Source: Roseateles amylovorans | Lineage (GTDB): Bacteria > Pseudomonadota > Gammaproteobacteria > Burkholderiales > Burkholderiaceae_C | Assembly (NCBI RefSeq): GCF_025398155.2 | Contig: NZ_CP104562.2 | Location: 5,704,001 to 5,768,000, forward strand | Reading direction: 5' to 3' | DNA length: 64,000 nt | Part shown: positions 1-16,118 of the stretch, piece after piece | Layout of the letters: each line of letters begins with the position of its first letter | Numbering within the stretch: the first letter of the stretch is position 1 | Translations under genes and position numbers: made by a program | The notes under the pieces: generated by a model | Told to the model about the DNA's origin: nothing | The model's database searches: none | Seen by the model: only the letters and a program-made list of their open reading frames with translations

Positions 1-30
1 AACCCCTTGAACCGATTGGTTCAAGGGGTT
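1..30 (-). terminator. Probable terminator hairpin of rrn operon 1
   Basis: A perfect 13-bp inverted repeat (1-13 with 18-30) with a 4-nt loop lies just downstream of the first 5S gene on the minus strand. The T-tract expected after it would lie outside the window, so its terminator nature is inferred from position and stem strength. It differs in sequence from the hairpin that ends operon 2. Confidence 0.7.
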
Positions 31-43
31 GAGCGGGATATTA

Positions 44-157
44 GCCTGACGATGACCTACTTTCACACGGGAATCCGCACTATCATCGGCGCTGAGTCGT
101 TTCACGGTCCTGTTCGGGATGGGAAGGGGTGGGACCGACTCGCTATGGTCATCAGGC
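44..157 (-). rRNA. rrf: 5S ribosomal RNA (operon 1)
   Basis: The reverse complement shows the classic 5S pattern. It opens and closes with complementary GCCTGA/TCAGGC-type ends and contains the conserved CCCATCCCGAAC core. Length is about 114 nt and it lies at the 3' end of the operon. Ends are estimated from the terminal helix. Confidence 0.93.
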
Positions 158-333
158 TTAACTGGTTGGCTGCTGTCTGTCTTTGGGGGACGGGACAACG
201 AGCCCAATTCGGTAGAGTCAAATCAGCTTTTGATTGCGTCTTCAGGAATGAAGAACGGTTGTTGATCTCTCCCTGCAGGGGGAGGAGATCTGCGTGACCA
301 CACACCTTGACGTTTTGAGTGTCAAAGTTATAG

Positions 334-3204
<2,871 letters not shown>

Positions 3205-3211
<7 letters not shown>

Positions 3212-3225
3212 CTATAACTTTGACA
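3205..3225 (-). other. 23S processing stalk, leader arm (partner 320-340)
   Basis: On the RNA strand this 21-nt stretch is perfectly complementary to 320-340 on the far side of 23S. The two arms bring the 23S ends together in the long helix that RNase III normally cleaves. The same pair occurs in operon 2 at 8955-8975 and 6070-6090. The pairing is seen in the sequence; cleavage is inferred. Confidence 0.8.
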
Positions 3226-3427
3226 TCCGCAGATGTCGTCAAGGACAGACGCTCAGCTTCCTGAGCGTTCAATTGAGTATCACGCGTTTCGCCGTTCTTC
3301 ATTTCTTCTCTGAACTTGTCCAGAGTTGAAGTTTGGTGACGCAATCAAATGTCGCTGGCGGCACGGTGCCGAGTGCCCCTTTACGAGCACCAGCTTTCCG
3401 CCAGCAACGCTGATTCGACTCTACGAA

Positions 3428-3440
3428 TTGTTAAAGAACA
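3428..3440 (-). promoter_or_regulatory. boxA-like antitermination site before 23S (operon 1)
   Basis: The RNA-strand sequence TGTTCTTTAACAA matches the NusB/NusE-binding boxA consensus (TGCTCTTTAACA) closely. It sits in the spacer between tRNA-Ala and 23S. Operon 2 has the same element at 9178-9190. Confidence 0.75.
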
Positions 3441-3468
3441 ACAGCCGACTTCTTTCAAAGCCGAGACT

Positions 3469-3508
3469 GGCAAACCACAGCATCAATCGCTTGACGCTGT
3501 GGTTTGCC
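3469..3508 (-). other. Strong hairpin in the tRNA-Ala/23S spacer
   Basis: A perfect 13-bp inverted repeat (3469-3481 with 3496-3508) with a 14-nt loop lies about 20 nt past the tRNA-Ala 3' end. It probably guides separation of the tRNA from pre-23S. Its copy in operon 2 is at 9219-9258. The rest of the 318-nt spacer (3212-3529) holds only the boxA and the 23S leader arm. Confidence 0.7.
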
Positions 3509-3529
3509 AACCCTTCAGGAGTGAGAAAT

Positions 3530-3605
3530 TGGTGGAGGATGACGGGATCGAACCGACGACCCCCTGCTTGCAAAGCAGGTGCTCTCCCAGCTGAGCTAAT
3601 CCCCC
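3530..3605 (-). tRNA. tRNA-Ala (TGC), operon 1
   Basis: A complete 76-nt cloverleaf with encoded CCA. The acceptor stem pairs GGGGGAT with ATCCTCC, including the G3:U70 wobble that is the alanine identity element. The anticodon is TGC in the loop TTTGCAA. It lies in the 16S-23S spacer, the usual site. Confidence 0.97.
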
Positions 3606-3637
3606 TTTCCAGTTCGGCGCGCTCGCCTCACTGTCCG

Positions 3638-3714
3638 TGGTGGGTCTGGCTGGATTCGAACCAGCGACCCCCGCCTTATCAAGACGGTGCTCTAACCGAC
3701 TGAGCTACAGACCC
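3638..3714 (-). tRNA. tRNA-Ile (GAT), operon 1
   Basis: A complete 77-nt tRNA with acceptor stem GGGTCTG/CAGACCC, encoded CCA and anticodon GAT. It is 32 nt upstream of tRNA-Ala in the transcript, the standard Ile-Ala spacer arrangement of proteobacteria. Confidence 0.97.
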
Positions 3715-3803
3715 ACGCGTTCTGGCGTGACCCTGTCCTCAGCGCTCGCCCCTTCAAGGCCAGCTTGCCAGGCTCACGTGTTTTCTCACTCACTGTTGTG
3801 TCT

Positions 3804-3823
3804 GCAGCCGATAAGTGTGGGCG
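3804..3823 (-). other. 16S processing stalk, trailer arm (partner 5529-5548)
   Basis: This stretch of the 16S-tRNA spacer is complementary over 20 nt (one mismatch) to 5529-5548 in the 16S leader. The two can form the RNase III stalk around pre-16S. The only base that differs between the two operons (5523/11273) lies just beside the leader arm. Confidence 0.75.
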
Positions 3824-3891
3824 CACTGAACTGAGCTATGTGGACGCCGCTCAACGCTCAACCGAAGTTGATCATTGGCTTTGTCATTCTC

Positions 3892-5423
<1,532 letters not shown>

Positions 5424-5551
5424 GATCTTGATTTACTCAACGGAATTGAACAAAGACTATTTACATAGCTTCATTCTCTTTCCGTGAGCGTCTTTTCGAT
5501 TTAACCTTCTCAGGTCGCTCGGCCCAGACGCCCACGCTTATCGGCTGCAAA

Positions 5552-5564
5552 TTCTTAAAGAACA
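5552..5564 (-). promoter_or_regulatory. boxA-like antitermination site in 16S leader (operon 1)
   Basis: TGTTCTTTAAGAA on the RNA strand lies between the promoter and mature 16S, the expected place for a NusB/NusE-dependent boxA. It is a moderate match to consensus. The operon 2 copy is at 11302-11314. Confidence 0.65.
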
Positions 5565-5624
5565 TCAAAACAACTTGCGTCGTCTTGTTTCGCGTCGCTG
5601 ACTTGTCAGCAGCGAAGAGATGAG

Positions 5625-5654
5625 ACTATAAACAAGTTCGCTAGAACTTGTCAA
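5625..5654 (-). promoter_or_regulatory. rrn operon 1 promoter
   Basis: Minus-strand -35 TTGACA (5649-5654) and -10 TATAGT (5625-5630) are separated by 18 bp. They lie about 200 bp upstream of 16S and outside the duplicated unit, so operon 1 is transcribed independently of operon 2. Confidence 0.75.
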
Positions 5655-5757
5655 CCCCTTTGCAGCAACTTCTTCAAGAACCTGCTGCAGGTGTTGGTCT
5701 CACCCTCAGAGATCAGCACTCATCACAAGCACTCATCTCTACGGGTAAAAATAGGAA

Positions 5758-5779
5758 CGCCCGGTCACACGACCGGGCG
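5758..5779 (-). terminator. Terminator of rrn operon 2
   Basis: A 9-bp GC-rich stem (5758-5766 with 5771-5779) with an ACAC loop is followed on the minus strand by a short linker and TATTTTTA. It lies 14 bp past the second 5S gene and upstream of the operon 1 promoter, so it insulates the two operons. Confidence 0.85.
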
Positions 5780-5793
5780 TCTCCTCGATATTA

Positions 5794-5907
5794 GCCTGAC
5801 GATGACCTACTTTCACACGGGAATCCGCACTATCATCGGCGCTGAGTCGTTTCACGGTCCTGTTCGGGATGGGAAGGGGTGGGACCGACTCGCTATGGTC
5901 ATCAGGC
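5794..5907 (-). rRNA. rrf: 5S ribosomal RNA (operon 2)
   Basis: Identical to the operon 1 5S gene, with the same flanks on the 23S side. The sequence diverges from copy 1 seven bases beyond its 3' end. Confidence 0.93.
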
Positions 5908-6083
5908 TTAACTGGTTGGCTGCTGTCTGTCTTTGGGGGACGGGACAACGAGCCCAATTCGGTAGAGTCAAATCAGCTTTTGATTGCGTCTTCAGGAATG
6001 AAGAACGGTTGTTGATCTCTCCCTGCAGGGGGAGGAGATCTGCGTGACCACACACCTTGACGTTTTGAGTGTCAAAGTTATAG

Positions 6084-8961
<2,878 letters not shown>

Positions 8962-9279
8962 CTATAACTTTGACATCCGCAGATGTCGTCAAGGACAGAC
9001 GCTCAGCTTCCTGAGCGTTCAATTGAGTATCACGCGTTTCGCCGTTCTTCATTTCTTCTCTGAACTTGTCCAGAGTTGAAGTTTGGTGACGCAATCAAAT
9101 GTCGCTGGCGGCACGGTGCCGAGTGCCCCTTTACGAGCACCAGCTTTCCGCCAGCAACGCTGATTCGACTCTACGAATTGTTAAAGAACAACAGCCGACT
9201 TCTTTCAAAGCCGAGACTGGCAAACCACAGCATCAATCGCTTGACGCTGTGGTTTGCCAACCCTTCAGGAGTGAGAAAT

Positions 9280-9355
9280 TGGTGGAGGATGACGGGATCG
9301 AACCGACGACCCCCTGCTTGCAAAGCAGGTGCTCTCCCAGCTGAGCTAATCCCCC
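9280..9355 (-). tRNA. tRNA-Ala (TGC), operon 2
   Basis: Identical to the copy at 3530-3605, including G3:U70 and the encoded CCA. Confidence 0.97.
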
Positions 9356-9387
9356 TTTCCAGTTCGGCGCGCTCGCCTCACTGTCCG

Positions 9388-9464
9388 TGGTGGGTCTGGC
9401 TGGATTCGAACCAGCGACCCCCGCCTTATCAAGACGGTGCTCTAACCGACTGAGCTACAGACCC
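9388..9464 (-). tRNA. tRNA-Ile (GAT), operon 2
   Basis: Identical to the copy at 3638-3714, with anticodon GAT and an encoded CCA. Confidence 0.97.
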
Positions 9465-9641
9465 ACGCGTTCTGGCGTGACCCTGTCCTCAGCGCTCGCC
9501 CCTTCAAGGCCAGCTTGCCAGGCTCACGTGTTTTCTCACTCACTGTTGTGTCTGCAGCCGATAAGTGTGGGCGCACTGAACTGAGCTATGTGGACGCCGC
9601 TCAACGCTCAACCGAAGTTGATCATTGGCTTTGTCATTCTC

Positions 9642-11173
<1,532 letters not shown>

Positions 11174-11301
11174 GATCTTGATTTACTCAACGGAATTGAA
11201 CAAAGACTATTTACATAGCTTCATTCTCTTTCCGTGAGCGTCTTTTCGATTTAACCTTCTCAGGTCGCTCGGTCCAGACGCCCACGCTTATCGGCTGCAA
11301 A

Positions 11302-11314
11302 TTCTTAAAGAACA
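11302..11314 (-). promoter_or_regulatory. boxA-like antitermination site in 16S leader (operon 2)
   Basis: Same 13-nt element as in the operon 1 leader, between the promoter and 16S. Confidence 0.65.
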
Positions 11315-11374
11315 TCAAAACAACTTGCGTCGTCTTGTTTCGCGTCGCTGACTTGTCAGCAGCGCAGAAGCGAG

Positions 11375-11404
11375 ATTATGAACGATTCTTTTCGAATCCG
11401 TCAA
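11375..11404 (-). promoter_or_regulatory. rrn operon 2 promoter
   Basis: Minus-strand -35 TTGACG (11399-11404) and -10 CATAAT (11375-11380) have the same 18-bp spacing as the operon 1 promoter but otherwise different sequence. The duplicated unit ends at 11364, just downstream of the -10, so the promoter is private to this operon. Confidence 0.7.
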
Positions 11405-11610
11405 GCAGTCAGCGAATTATTTTTATCGTCGACTGCGAGAATCTCGCCGCCAAATGAAACCAGAGAATCGAATCAGATCAACTGGGTGCCAAGTCGTTGA
11501 CAAACTCGCTTCCGAGTATCTGTCGAGCCATCTGGCTTATTCATTTGACTACCGCCAGCAGTTCCTCCGGCAGCTGCTGAAACAACGTCTGTCGTTCAGC
11601 GAAGAGCGCG

Positions 11611-11640
11611 ACTGTAGCACGCTTTTGCAAACGTGCGCAA
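11611..11640 (-). promoter_or_regulatory. Possible additional upstream rrn promoter
   Basis: In the gap between ptsI and operon 2 a minus-strand TTGCGC (11635-11640) and TACAGT (11611-11616) are 18 bp apart. rRNA operons often have tandem promoters, but this one is only a weak match. I see no gene in 11405-11663. Confidence 0.3.
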
Positions 11641-11663
11641 CAGACGCTCGAGGCCTCTCTCTT

Positions 11664-13442
11664 TCAATGCAATCGCTGGTGCGGGGCGAACGCTTCAGCG
11701 GCTGTCTTGGCAGGATCCTCACTCTCCAGGATCCGCGGCAGGGCCGTCGCCAGTCGGTGCGCATCTGCGCGGAGCACGCGCTGCTTGACCGACGGAATCT
11801 GCGACGGATGCATCGAGAAGCAGTTCAACCCCATCGAGAGCAACAGATCGGTGAAGCCGGCGTCGCCCGCCATCTCCCCGCACACGCTGACTTCCTTGCC
11901 CATTGCCCGTGCCTGGGCGATGGAGCTGGACAGTAGTTGCAACACCGCCGGATGCCAGGGATCATAAAGATGAGCGACTGCCTCATCAGCGCGGTCAATG
12001 GCCAAGGTGTACTGGATCAGGTCATTGGTGCCGATCGAGATGAAATCCACATGCTTGAGCAATTGCGGGAGCATCAATGCGGCTGCGGGCACCTCGATCA
12101 TCACGCCGAGTTGAATCTCGCCGTAGGCCTGTTTCGAGTCATCCAGTTGCTGCTTCACCCGCTTGACGGCCTCCTGCACCTGACGGATCTCGCTGAGATG
12201 GGCCACCATCGGCACCAGCAGCTTGACATGGCCGAACGCACTGGCGCGGAAGATGGCGCGCAGTTGCTGGCGGAACATGCTCGGCTCCGCCAAGCTCCAG
12301 CGGATGGCCCGCAGCCCCATGGCCGGATTGAGCACATGCTCGTGTCGCAGCTCGTTGACGCTCATCCGGTCCAGCGGTTTGTCCGCACCCACATCCACTG
12401 TGCGGATCGTCACCGGCATGCCGCGCATGGCCTCCACGGCCGCCTTGTAGGCCTCGAACTGCTCATCCTCGCTGGGCAGCTCACCTTCACGGTTCATGAA
12501 CAGGAACTCGCTGCGGAAGAGCCCCACGCCCGTCGCGCCGGCGGCCAGCGCGGCGACCGCATCGCCGGGTAGCTCGATGTTGGCGTGCAGTTCAATGCGT
12601 TGCCCATCCAGCGTAATGGCAGGCGTATGGCGCAGCCGCGCCAAGCGGGCGCGCTCGAGTTCAGACTGCCGCTGGCGGAAGCGGTACTCCTCCAGAATGA
12701 TGGGAGATGGGTTGACGATCACCGTGCCGGCATCGCCGTCGATGATGACCCAGTCGTCCTGACGGATCAGGCGCGAGGCCTCGCGCGTACCGACCACCGC
12801 AGGGATGTCCATGCTTCGGGCAACGATCGCGGTGTGCGAGGTCTTGCCGCCGATGTCGGTGATGAAGCCCTGGAAGACACTGCGCTTGAACTGGATCATG
12901 TCGGCCGGCGCGATATCCGCCGCAACCAGCAGCAAGGGGTCCTCCCCGGCGAAGTCGCGCGCCACGACCGCCGCGGCGCCGCCCGGAAGCGCGGCATCCT
13001 GCGCCACGGCCAAGGCAGAGAGCACACGTTCGACCACCTGTTCCAGGTCGGCCTTGCGCTCGCGCAGATACTCGTCCTCCATCTCGTCGAACTGGCGGGC
13101 CAGCACTTCGAGCTGCGCCGACAGCGCCCATTCGGCGTTGTAGTGGCGCTCTTCGATCCAATGTCGAGCGGCGTCGACCAGGGCGTCATCGTTCAGGAGT
13201 AGCAGATGGACGTCCAGCAACGCATCCAGTTCATGCGGCGCGTCGGGCGGAAGATCGGTTTTCAAGGCCTGCAGCTCGCGCGTGACGGCGTCGCGGCCGC
13301 GCATGAGGCGCTCGTATTCCTGATCCACCTCGGTGGCGGGGATGAAATAGTGGGCCACGTCGACACGGCTGGACGCGACCAACACTGCGCGGCCTATGGC
13401 GACGCCACGAGAGACGGGAATGCCGAAGACCTGGAAGCTCAT
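11664..13442 (-). CDS. ptsI: Phosphoenolpyruvate-protein phosphotransferase (PTS enzyme I)
   Basis: This cytoplasmic enzyme takes phosphate from phosphoenolpyruvate and passes it to HPr, the first step of the PTS relay. The 592-residue length is normal for enzyme I. The N-terminal domain carries the phospho-accepting histidine H203 in GGKTSHTAIVARS. The C-terminal TIM-barrel has the GVMIEVP and FISIGTNDLIQYT motifs and the SVCGEMAGD cysteine motif. HPr (14613-14882) and a mannose-type EIIA (14879-15298) are encoded upstream on the same strand, but a plus-strand acyltransferase gene lies between ptsH and ptsI, so ptsI probably needs its own promoter in 13443-13617. The start MSFQVFGIPVS matches the usual start of the family. 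Confidence 0.95.
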   Translation of the reverse strand: MSFQVFGIPVSRGVAIGRAVLVASSRVDVAHYFIPATEVDQEYERLMRGRDAVTRELQALKTDLPPDAPHELDALLDVHLLLLNDDALVDAARHWIEERHYNAEWALSAQLEVLARQFDEMEDEYLRERKADLEQVVERVLSALAVAQDAALPGGAAAVVARDFAGEDPLLLVAADIAPADMIQFKRSVFQGFITDIGGKTSHTAIVARSMDIPAVVGTREASRLIRQDDWVIIDGDAGTVIVNPSPIILEEYRFRQRQSELERARLARLRHTPAITLDGQRIELHANIELPGDAVAALAAGATGVGLFRSEFLFMNREGELPSEDEQFEAYKAAVEAMRGMPVTIRTVDVGADKPLDRMSVNELRHEHVLNPAMGLRAIRWSLAEPSMFRQQLRAIFRASAFGHVKLLVPMVAHLSEIRQVQEAVKRVKQQLDDSKQAYGEIQLGVMIEVPAAALMLPQLLKHVDFISIGTNDLIQYTLAIDRADEAVAHLYDPWHPAVLQLLSSSIAQARAMGKEVSVCGEMAGDAGFTDLLLSMGLNCFSMHPSQIPSVKQRVLRADAHRLATALPRILESEDPAKTAAEAFAPHQRLH

Positions 13443-13617
13443 GCGCCGACTTTAGCAGCGCCTTCCGCCCCGCGCGGGAGACGTGCTGCGCTCCCCGCAT
13501 GCAGGCAGCCCTCCTTGACGCCATGGCTGCCCTCGTCACGATTCGTTCATGTGTCGGTCACGGACGCGTCACCCCATCCGCTGAGGATGGCGACACCACC
13601 TTCCGTGAGGCCTTGCC

Positions 13618-14463
13618 ATGAGGGATCTGCCGCTGCCCACCCTGCCTTTCTCCGATCTGCGCCCGGCTGAGGCGTCCCGGAGGTCACTTCCAGCAGGCCC
13701 GACCACCGAGGCTGTCGACGCTTCGCGCACTCGCTTCCATGTGGGTTGGGCGCATACCGCGGAGGAAGTCCGCCAGGCCCAGCGTCTGAGGTATCAGATC
13801 TTCGTGGACGAGATGGGCGCTCGCCTGAGCCCCCCCGCCGGCGCGCCGGCCGGGCATGACGTCGACCTGTTCGACCCCTTCTGCGAGCATCTGCTGGTCC
13901 GGGTGCTGGACAAGCACAACCGTCCGGCCGAGGTCATCGGCACCTACCGGGTGCTGACGCCGGAAGCCGCCCGACGCGCCGGCGGCCTCTACAGCGAGAC
14001 CGAATTCGACCTCACCCGACTGCGCGCCCTCCGGCCCCGCATGGTGGAGCTGGGTCGCTCCTGCGTTCACCCGGACCACCGCAACGGCGGCGCGATCATG
14101 GCGTTGTGGGGCGCCCTGGCGGAATTCATGGTGCGCAATGATCTGGACACCATGATCGGTTGCGCCAGCATCAGCATGCGGGACGGCGGTCACTACGCCG
14201 CCAGCCTGTGGCGACAGCTGTCGGACAGCCACATGGCGGACATCGAATGGCAGGTTCGCCCACGGTTGCCGCTGCCGGTGGACGAATTGCGCCAGGACCT
14301 GGTCGCCGAGCCGCCCCCGCTGATCAAGGGCTACCTGCGCTGCGGCGCCCGCATCCTGGGCCGGCCGGCATGGGATCCTGACTTCAATACCGCCGACCTG
14401 CCGATGATGATGCGCATCGCCGACCTGCCGGCGCGATACCGCCGTCACTTCCTGGGTCGCTGA
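13618..14463 (+). CDS. OlsB-like GNAT-family N-acyltransferase
   Basis: The 281-residue protein resembles the Acetyltransf_5/OlsB group, acyl-ACP-dependent N-acyltransferases. The best known member acylates ornithine to lyso-ornithine lipid. Visible family signs are RLRYQIFVDEMGA near residue 60, a conserved E/D-rich FDPFCEHLLV, IGTYRVL, and ELGRSCVHPDHRNGG, the acyl-donor binding loop, around residues 140-155. The first 40 residues are a poorly conserved extension. A GAGG ribosome-binding site precedes ATG 13618. The gene sits in the opposite orientation between ptsI and ptsH and ends head-to-head with ptsH. No OlsA/PlsC partner is adjacent, so the ornithine substrate is not proven; other amino-acid N-acyltransferases remain possible. 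Confidence 0.72.
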   Translation: MRDLPLPTLPFSDLRPAEASRRSLPAGPTTEAVDASRTRFHVGWAHTAEEVRQAQRLRYQIFVDEMGARLSPPAGAPAGHDVDLFDPFCEHLLVRVLDKHNRPAEVIGTYRVLTPEAARRAGGLYSETEFDLTRLRALRPRMVELGRSCVHPDHRNGGAIMALWGALAEFMVRNDLDTMIGCASISMRDGGHYAASLWRQLSDSHMADIEWQVRPRLPLPVDELRQDLVAEPPPLIKGYLRCGARILGRPAWDPDFNTADLPMMMRIADLPARYRRHFLGR

Positions 14464-14470
14464 GCGCCCG

Positions 14471-14502
14471 GATGCGCCGTTGCCAGCCCCGGACGGCGCA
14501 TC
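14471..14502. terminator. Possible bidirectional terminator between acyltransferase and ptsH
   Basis: A perfect 10-bp inverted repeat (14471-14480 with 14493-14502) lies just past the acyltransferase stop, in the gap where the two genes converge. There is no T-tract, so it may act only as a 3'-end stabiliser. Confidence 0.4.
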
Positions 14503-14612
14503 ACGCGAGCAGACGCGGAACGGCAGCGGCCCGCTCTGCAAGGACTCGATGGAGCGAAAATGCTGCCAAGGCCGCGCTGGGGTCGCCGTCGATGCGACCG
14601 GTGGCGTGACGC

Positions 14613-14882
14613 TTACTGGCCTTCGCCGAACTTGTCGTTGACCAGCGCCGTGATGGCGTCGTGGGCGGCCTGCTCGTCCTCGCCCTCGGTTTCCAGCTCG
14701 ACCTCCGAGCCCAATCCGGCGGCCAGCATCATCACGCCCATGATGCTCTTGGCATTCACGCGGCGGCCATTGCGGGTCATGAAGACCTCCGCCTTGAACC
14801 CGCCCGCCAGTTTGGTCAGTTTGGCCGATGCACGGGCATGCAGCCCAAGCTTGTTGCTGATGGTGAGCGTGGACTTGATCAT
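14613..14882 (-). CDS. ptsH: Phosphocarrier protein HPr
   Basis: HPr carries phosphate from enzyme I to EIIA proteins. The 89-residue protein has the phosphorylated histidine H15 in NKLGLHARAS and S46 in NAKSIMGVM, the regulatory-serine position. Its ATG overlaps the last bases of the upstream EIIA gene by 4 bp, which implies translational coupling. In this lineage HPr and EIIA-Man commonly serve regulation rather than sugar uptake, because no EIIB/EIIC permease is encoded nearby; that role is inferred. Confidence 0.95.
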   Translation of the reverse strand: MIKSTLTISNKLGLHARASAKLTKLAGGFKAEVFMTRNGRRVNAKSIMGVMMLAAGLGSEVELETEGEDEQAAHDAITALVNDKFGEGQ

Positions 14883-15298
14883 GAGCAGGAACGTTCAGGC
14901 GGAAGATTGGGCGACTGTTCAGACACGATGCCCTGGGCGCCCCCCTGGCTGGCACGCAGCAGCAGGGCGTCGAGCCCCTCGCCGGCATAACACAGCGACC
15001 GCCACAGCATCGGCACATTGACGCCGGACAGCACCTTCACCCGCTCACCCTGCAGGCGCAGCGCGGCGTTGGTCGGTGTGGCGCCATAGACATCGGTCAG
15101 CACCAGGGTTTGGAGATGGCCGGACGCCTCGATCAACGCGCGCGCCCGGAACTCTACCTCGTCCGCACCCATCTCGGGCGTGACATCCAGCACGCTCAAC
15201 TGCAAGGAGCAATGCGGAAACGTGTGTTCCGCCACCTGCTTCAATGCAGAAGCGAGCGGGGCGTGAGCGATCAACAGCAAGCCGGACATGGGTGGCAT
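14879..15298 (-). CDS. PTS EIIA component, mannose/fructose type
   Basis: The small 139-residue cytoplasmic protein fits the EIIA-Man family. A phospho-accepting histidine lies near the N terminus in LLLIAHAPLASAL (H12 from this start, H9 from the internal Met4). LVLTDVYGATPTN is the conserved central loop, followed by LSGVNVPML. It overlaps ptsH by 4 bp. No membrane EIIC/EIID is adjacent, so it is probably a regulatory phosphoacceptor, as in other betaproteobacteria. A start at MSGLLLIAH, three codons in, is equally possible. Confidence 0.88.
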   Translation of the reverse strand: MPPMSGLLLIAHAPLASALKQVAEHTFPHCSLQLSVLDVTPEMGADEVEFRARALIEASGHLQTLVLTDVYGATPTNAALRLQGERVKVLSGVNVPMLWRSLCYAGEGLDALLLRASQGGAQGIVSEQSPNLPPERSCS

Positions 15299-15376
15299 TA
15301 TCGTGCGCCGCCACGCCGCGCGGGCGCGGCTCGCACATTCCCCTCATCCGACCGTCCCGTTGTCAGGCGTCAGGCG

Positions 15377-16036
15377 TCAGCCTGGCAGGCGGATCGAGCC
15401 CAGCCAGACATCCCACGCCTCATCCGCTTCGCTGGCGACGCCTTTGCCCGCAGACGTCTTCGCGCTTTGGCCGCTCGGACCACTCTCACCGCTCTGGACG
15501 TAGCCGCCCGCTCCGCTCGCAGGCAGACCCGTGACGCCCGCCCCCGCCTGCCGGCCTTGCATCAGCAATTGATAGACGCGACCGCCGCGAGCAAAGACGG
15601 CCTGACGGACCACCTGCGCGGGCTGCCCGGGACGCGCGACCAAGGTCTGCTGGCGTGATGAGGGATCCGGCGTCATGCCGCGAAGCGCCAACGGGGCGGA
15701 CGCCTGAGAGGACAGCTGCTGCGCCAGTCCCTCGGTCATCCGTCGGAGCGCCGGTGGGACGGCGGAGGGATCGCCCAGATCGGTCCAGGTGAGCGAGAAC
15801 TGCCAGCCCCGCGCCTCGCAGCTGAGCGTGTGCAGGCTGAGCGACCGTCCGCCGGGACCCGGCTGCTGCCGCTCCTCCCGATCCGGCTTGCAGGGGAACA
15901 TGAGTTGCAGCGCAGCGCCATCGGGGCTGATCTCGCGCCAGTTCAGCGCGGGGCTGCAGGCGGTGAGGCCCATCGCACAGGCCCCAGCGCAGGCAAGCGC
16001 CCCTCGCGGCGCGCTCGCGCTTGCGAACCATCTCAT
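15377..16036 (-). CDS. Putative lipoprotein of unknown function
   Basis: I do not recognise a family. The chosen start (MRWF) gives a 219-residue precursor. It has a signal peptide with an early Arg, a hydrophobic stretch ALACAGACAMG and a lipobox LTAC, so it should be lipid-anchored. The mature part begins SPALNWREISPDG and contains LMFPCKPDRE, a pattern seen in small envelope proteins of unknown role. The C-terminal third is Gly/Ser-rich. Starts at 16069 or further upstream are open, but they place the signal peptide far from the N terminus and run into the divergent CoA-transferase promoter. It lies 78 bp upstream of the EIIA gene and may share its transcript. Confidence 0.6.
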   Translation of the reverse strand: MRWFASASAPRGALACAGACAMGLTACSPALNWREISPDGAALQLMFPCKPDREERQQPGPGGRSLSLHTLSCEARGWQFSLTWTDLGDPSAVPPALRRMTEGLAQQLSSQASAPLALRGMTPDPSSRQQTLVARPGQPAQVVRQAVFARGGRVYQLLMQGRQAGAGVTGLPASGAGGYVQSGESGPSGQSAKTSAGKGVASEADEAWDVWLGSIRLPG

Positions 16037-16118
16037 CGCCCTGATCCGCAGGTGCCGCGTTGTTGCCATGACCACTTGCATCGGACGATTATGGGTGTTC
16101 GATCGACCACAATGCCGC

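Noticed and set aside
11454..11936. 160-codon plus-strand frame near the ptsI 3' end
   Set aside because: It overlaps ptsI antisense, lacks family motifs and has no ribosome site.
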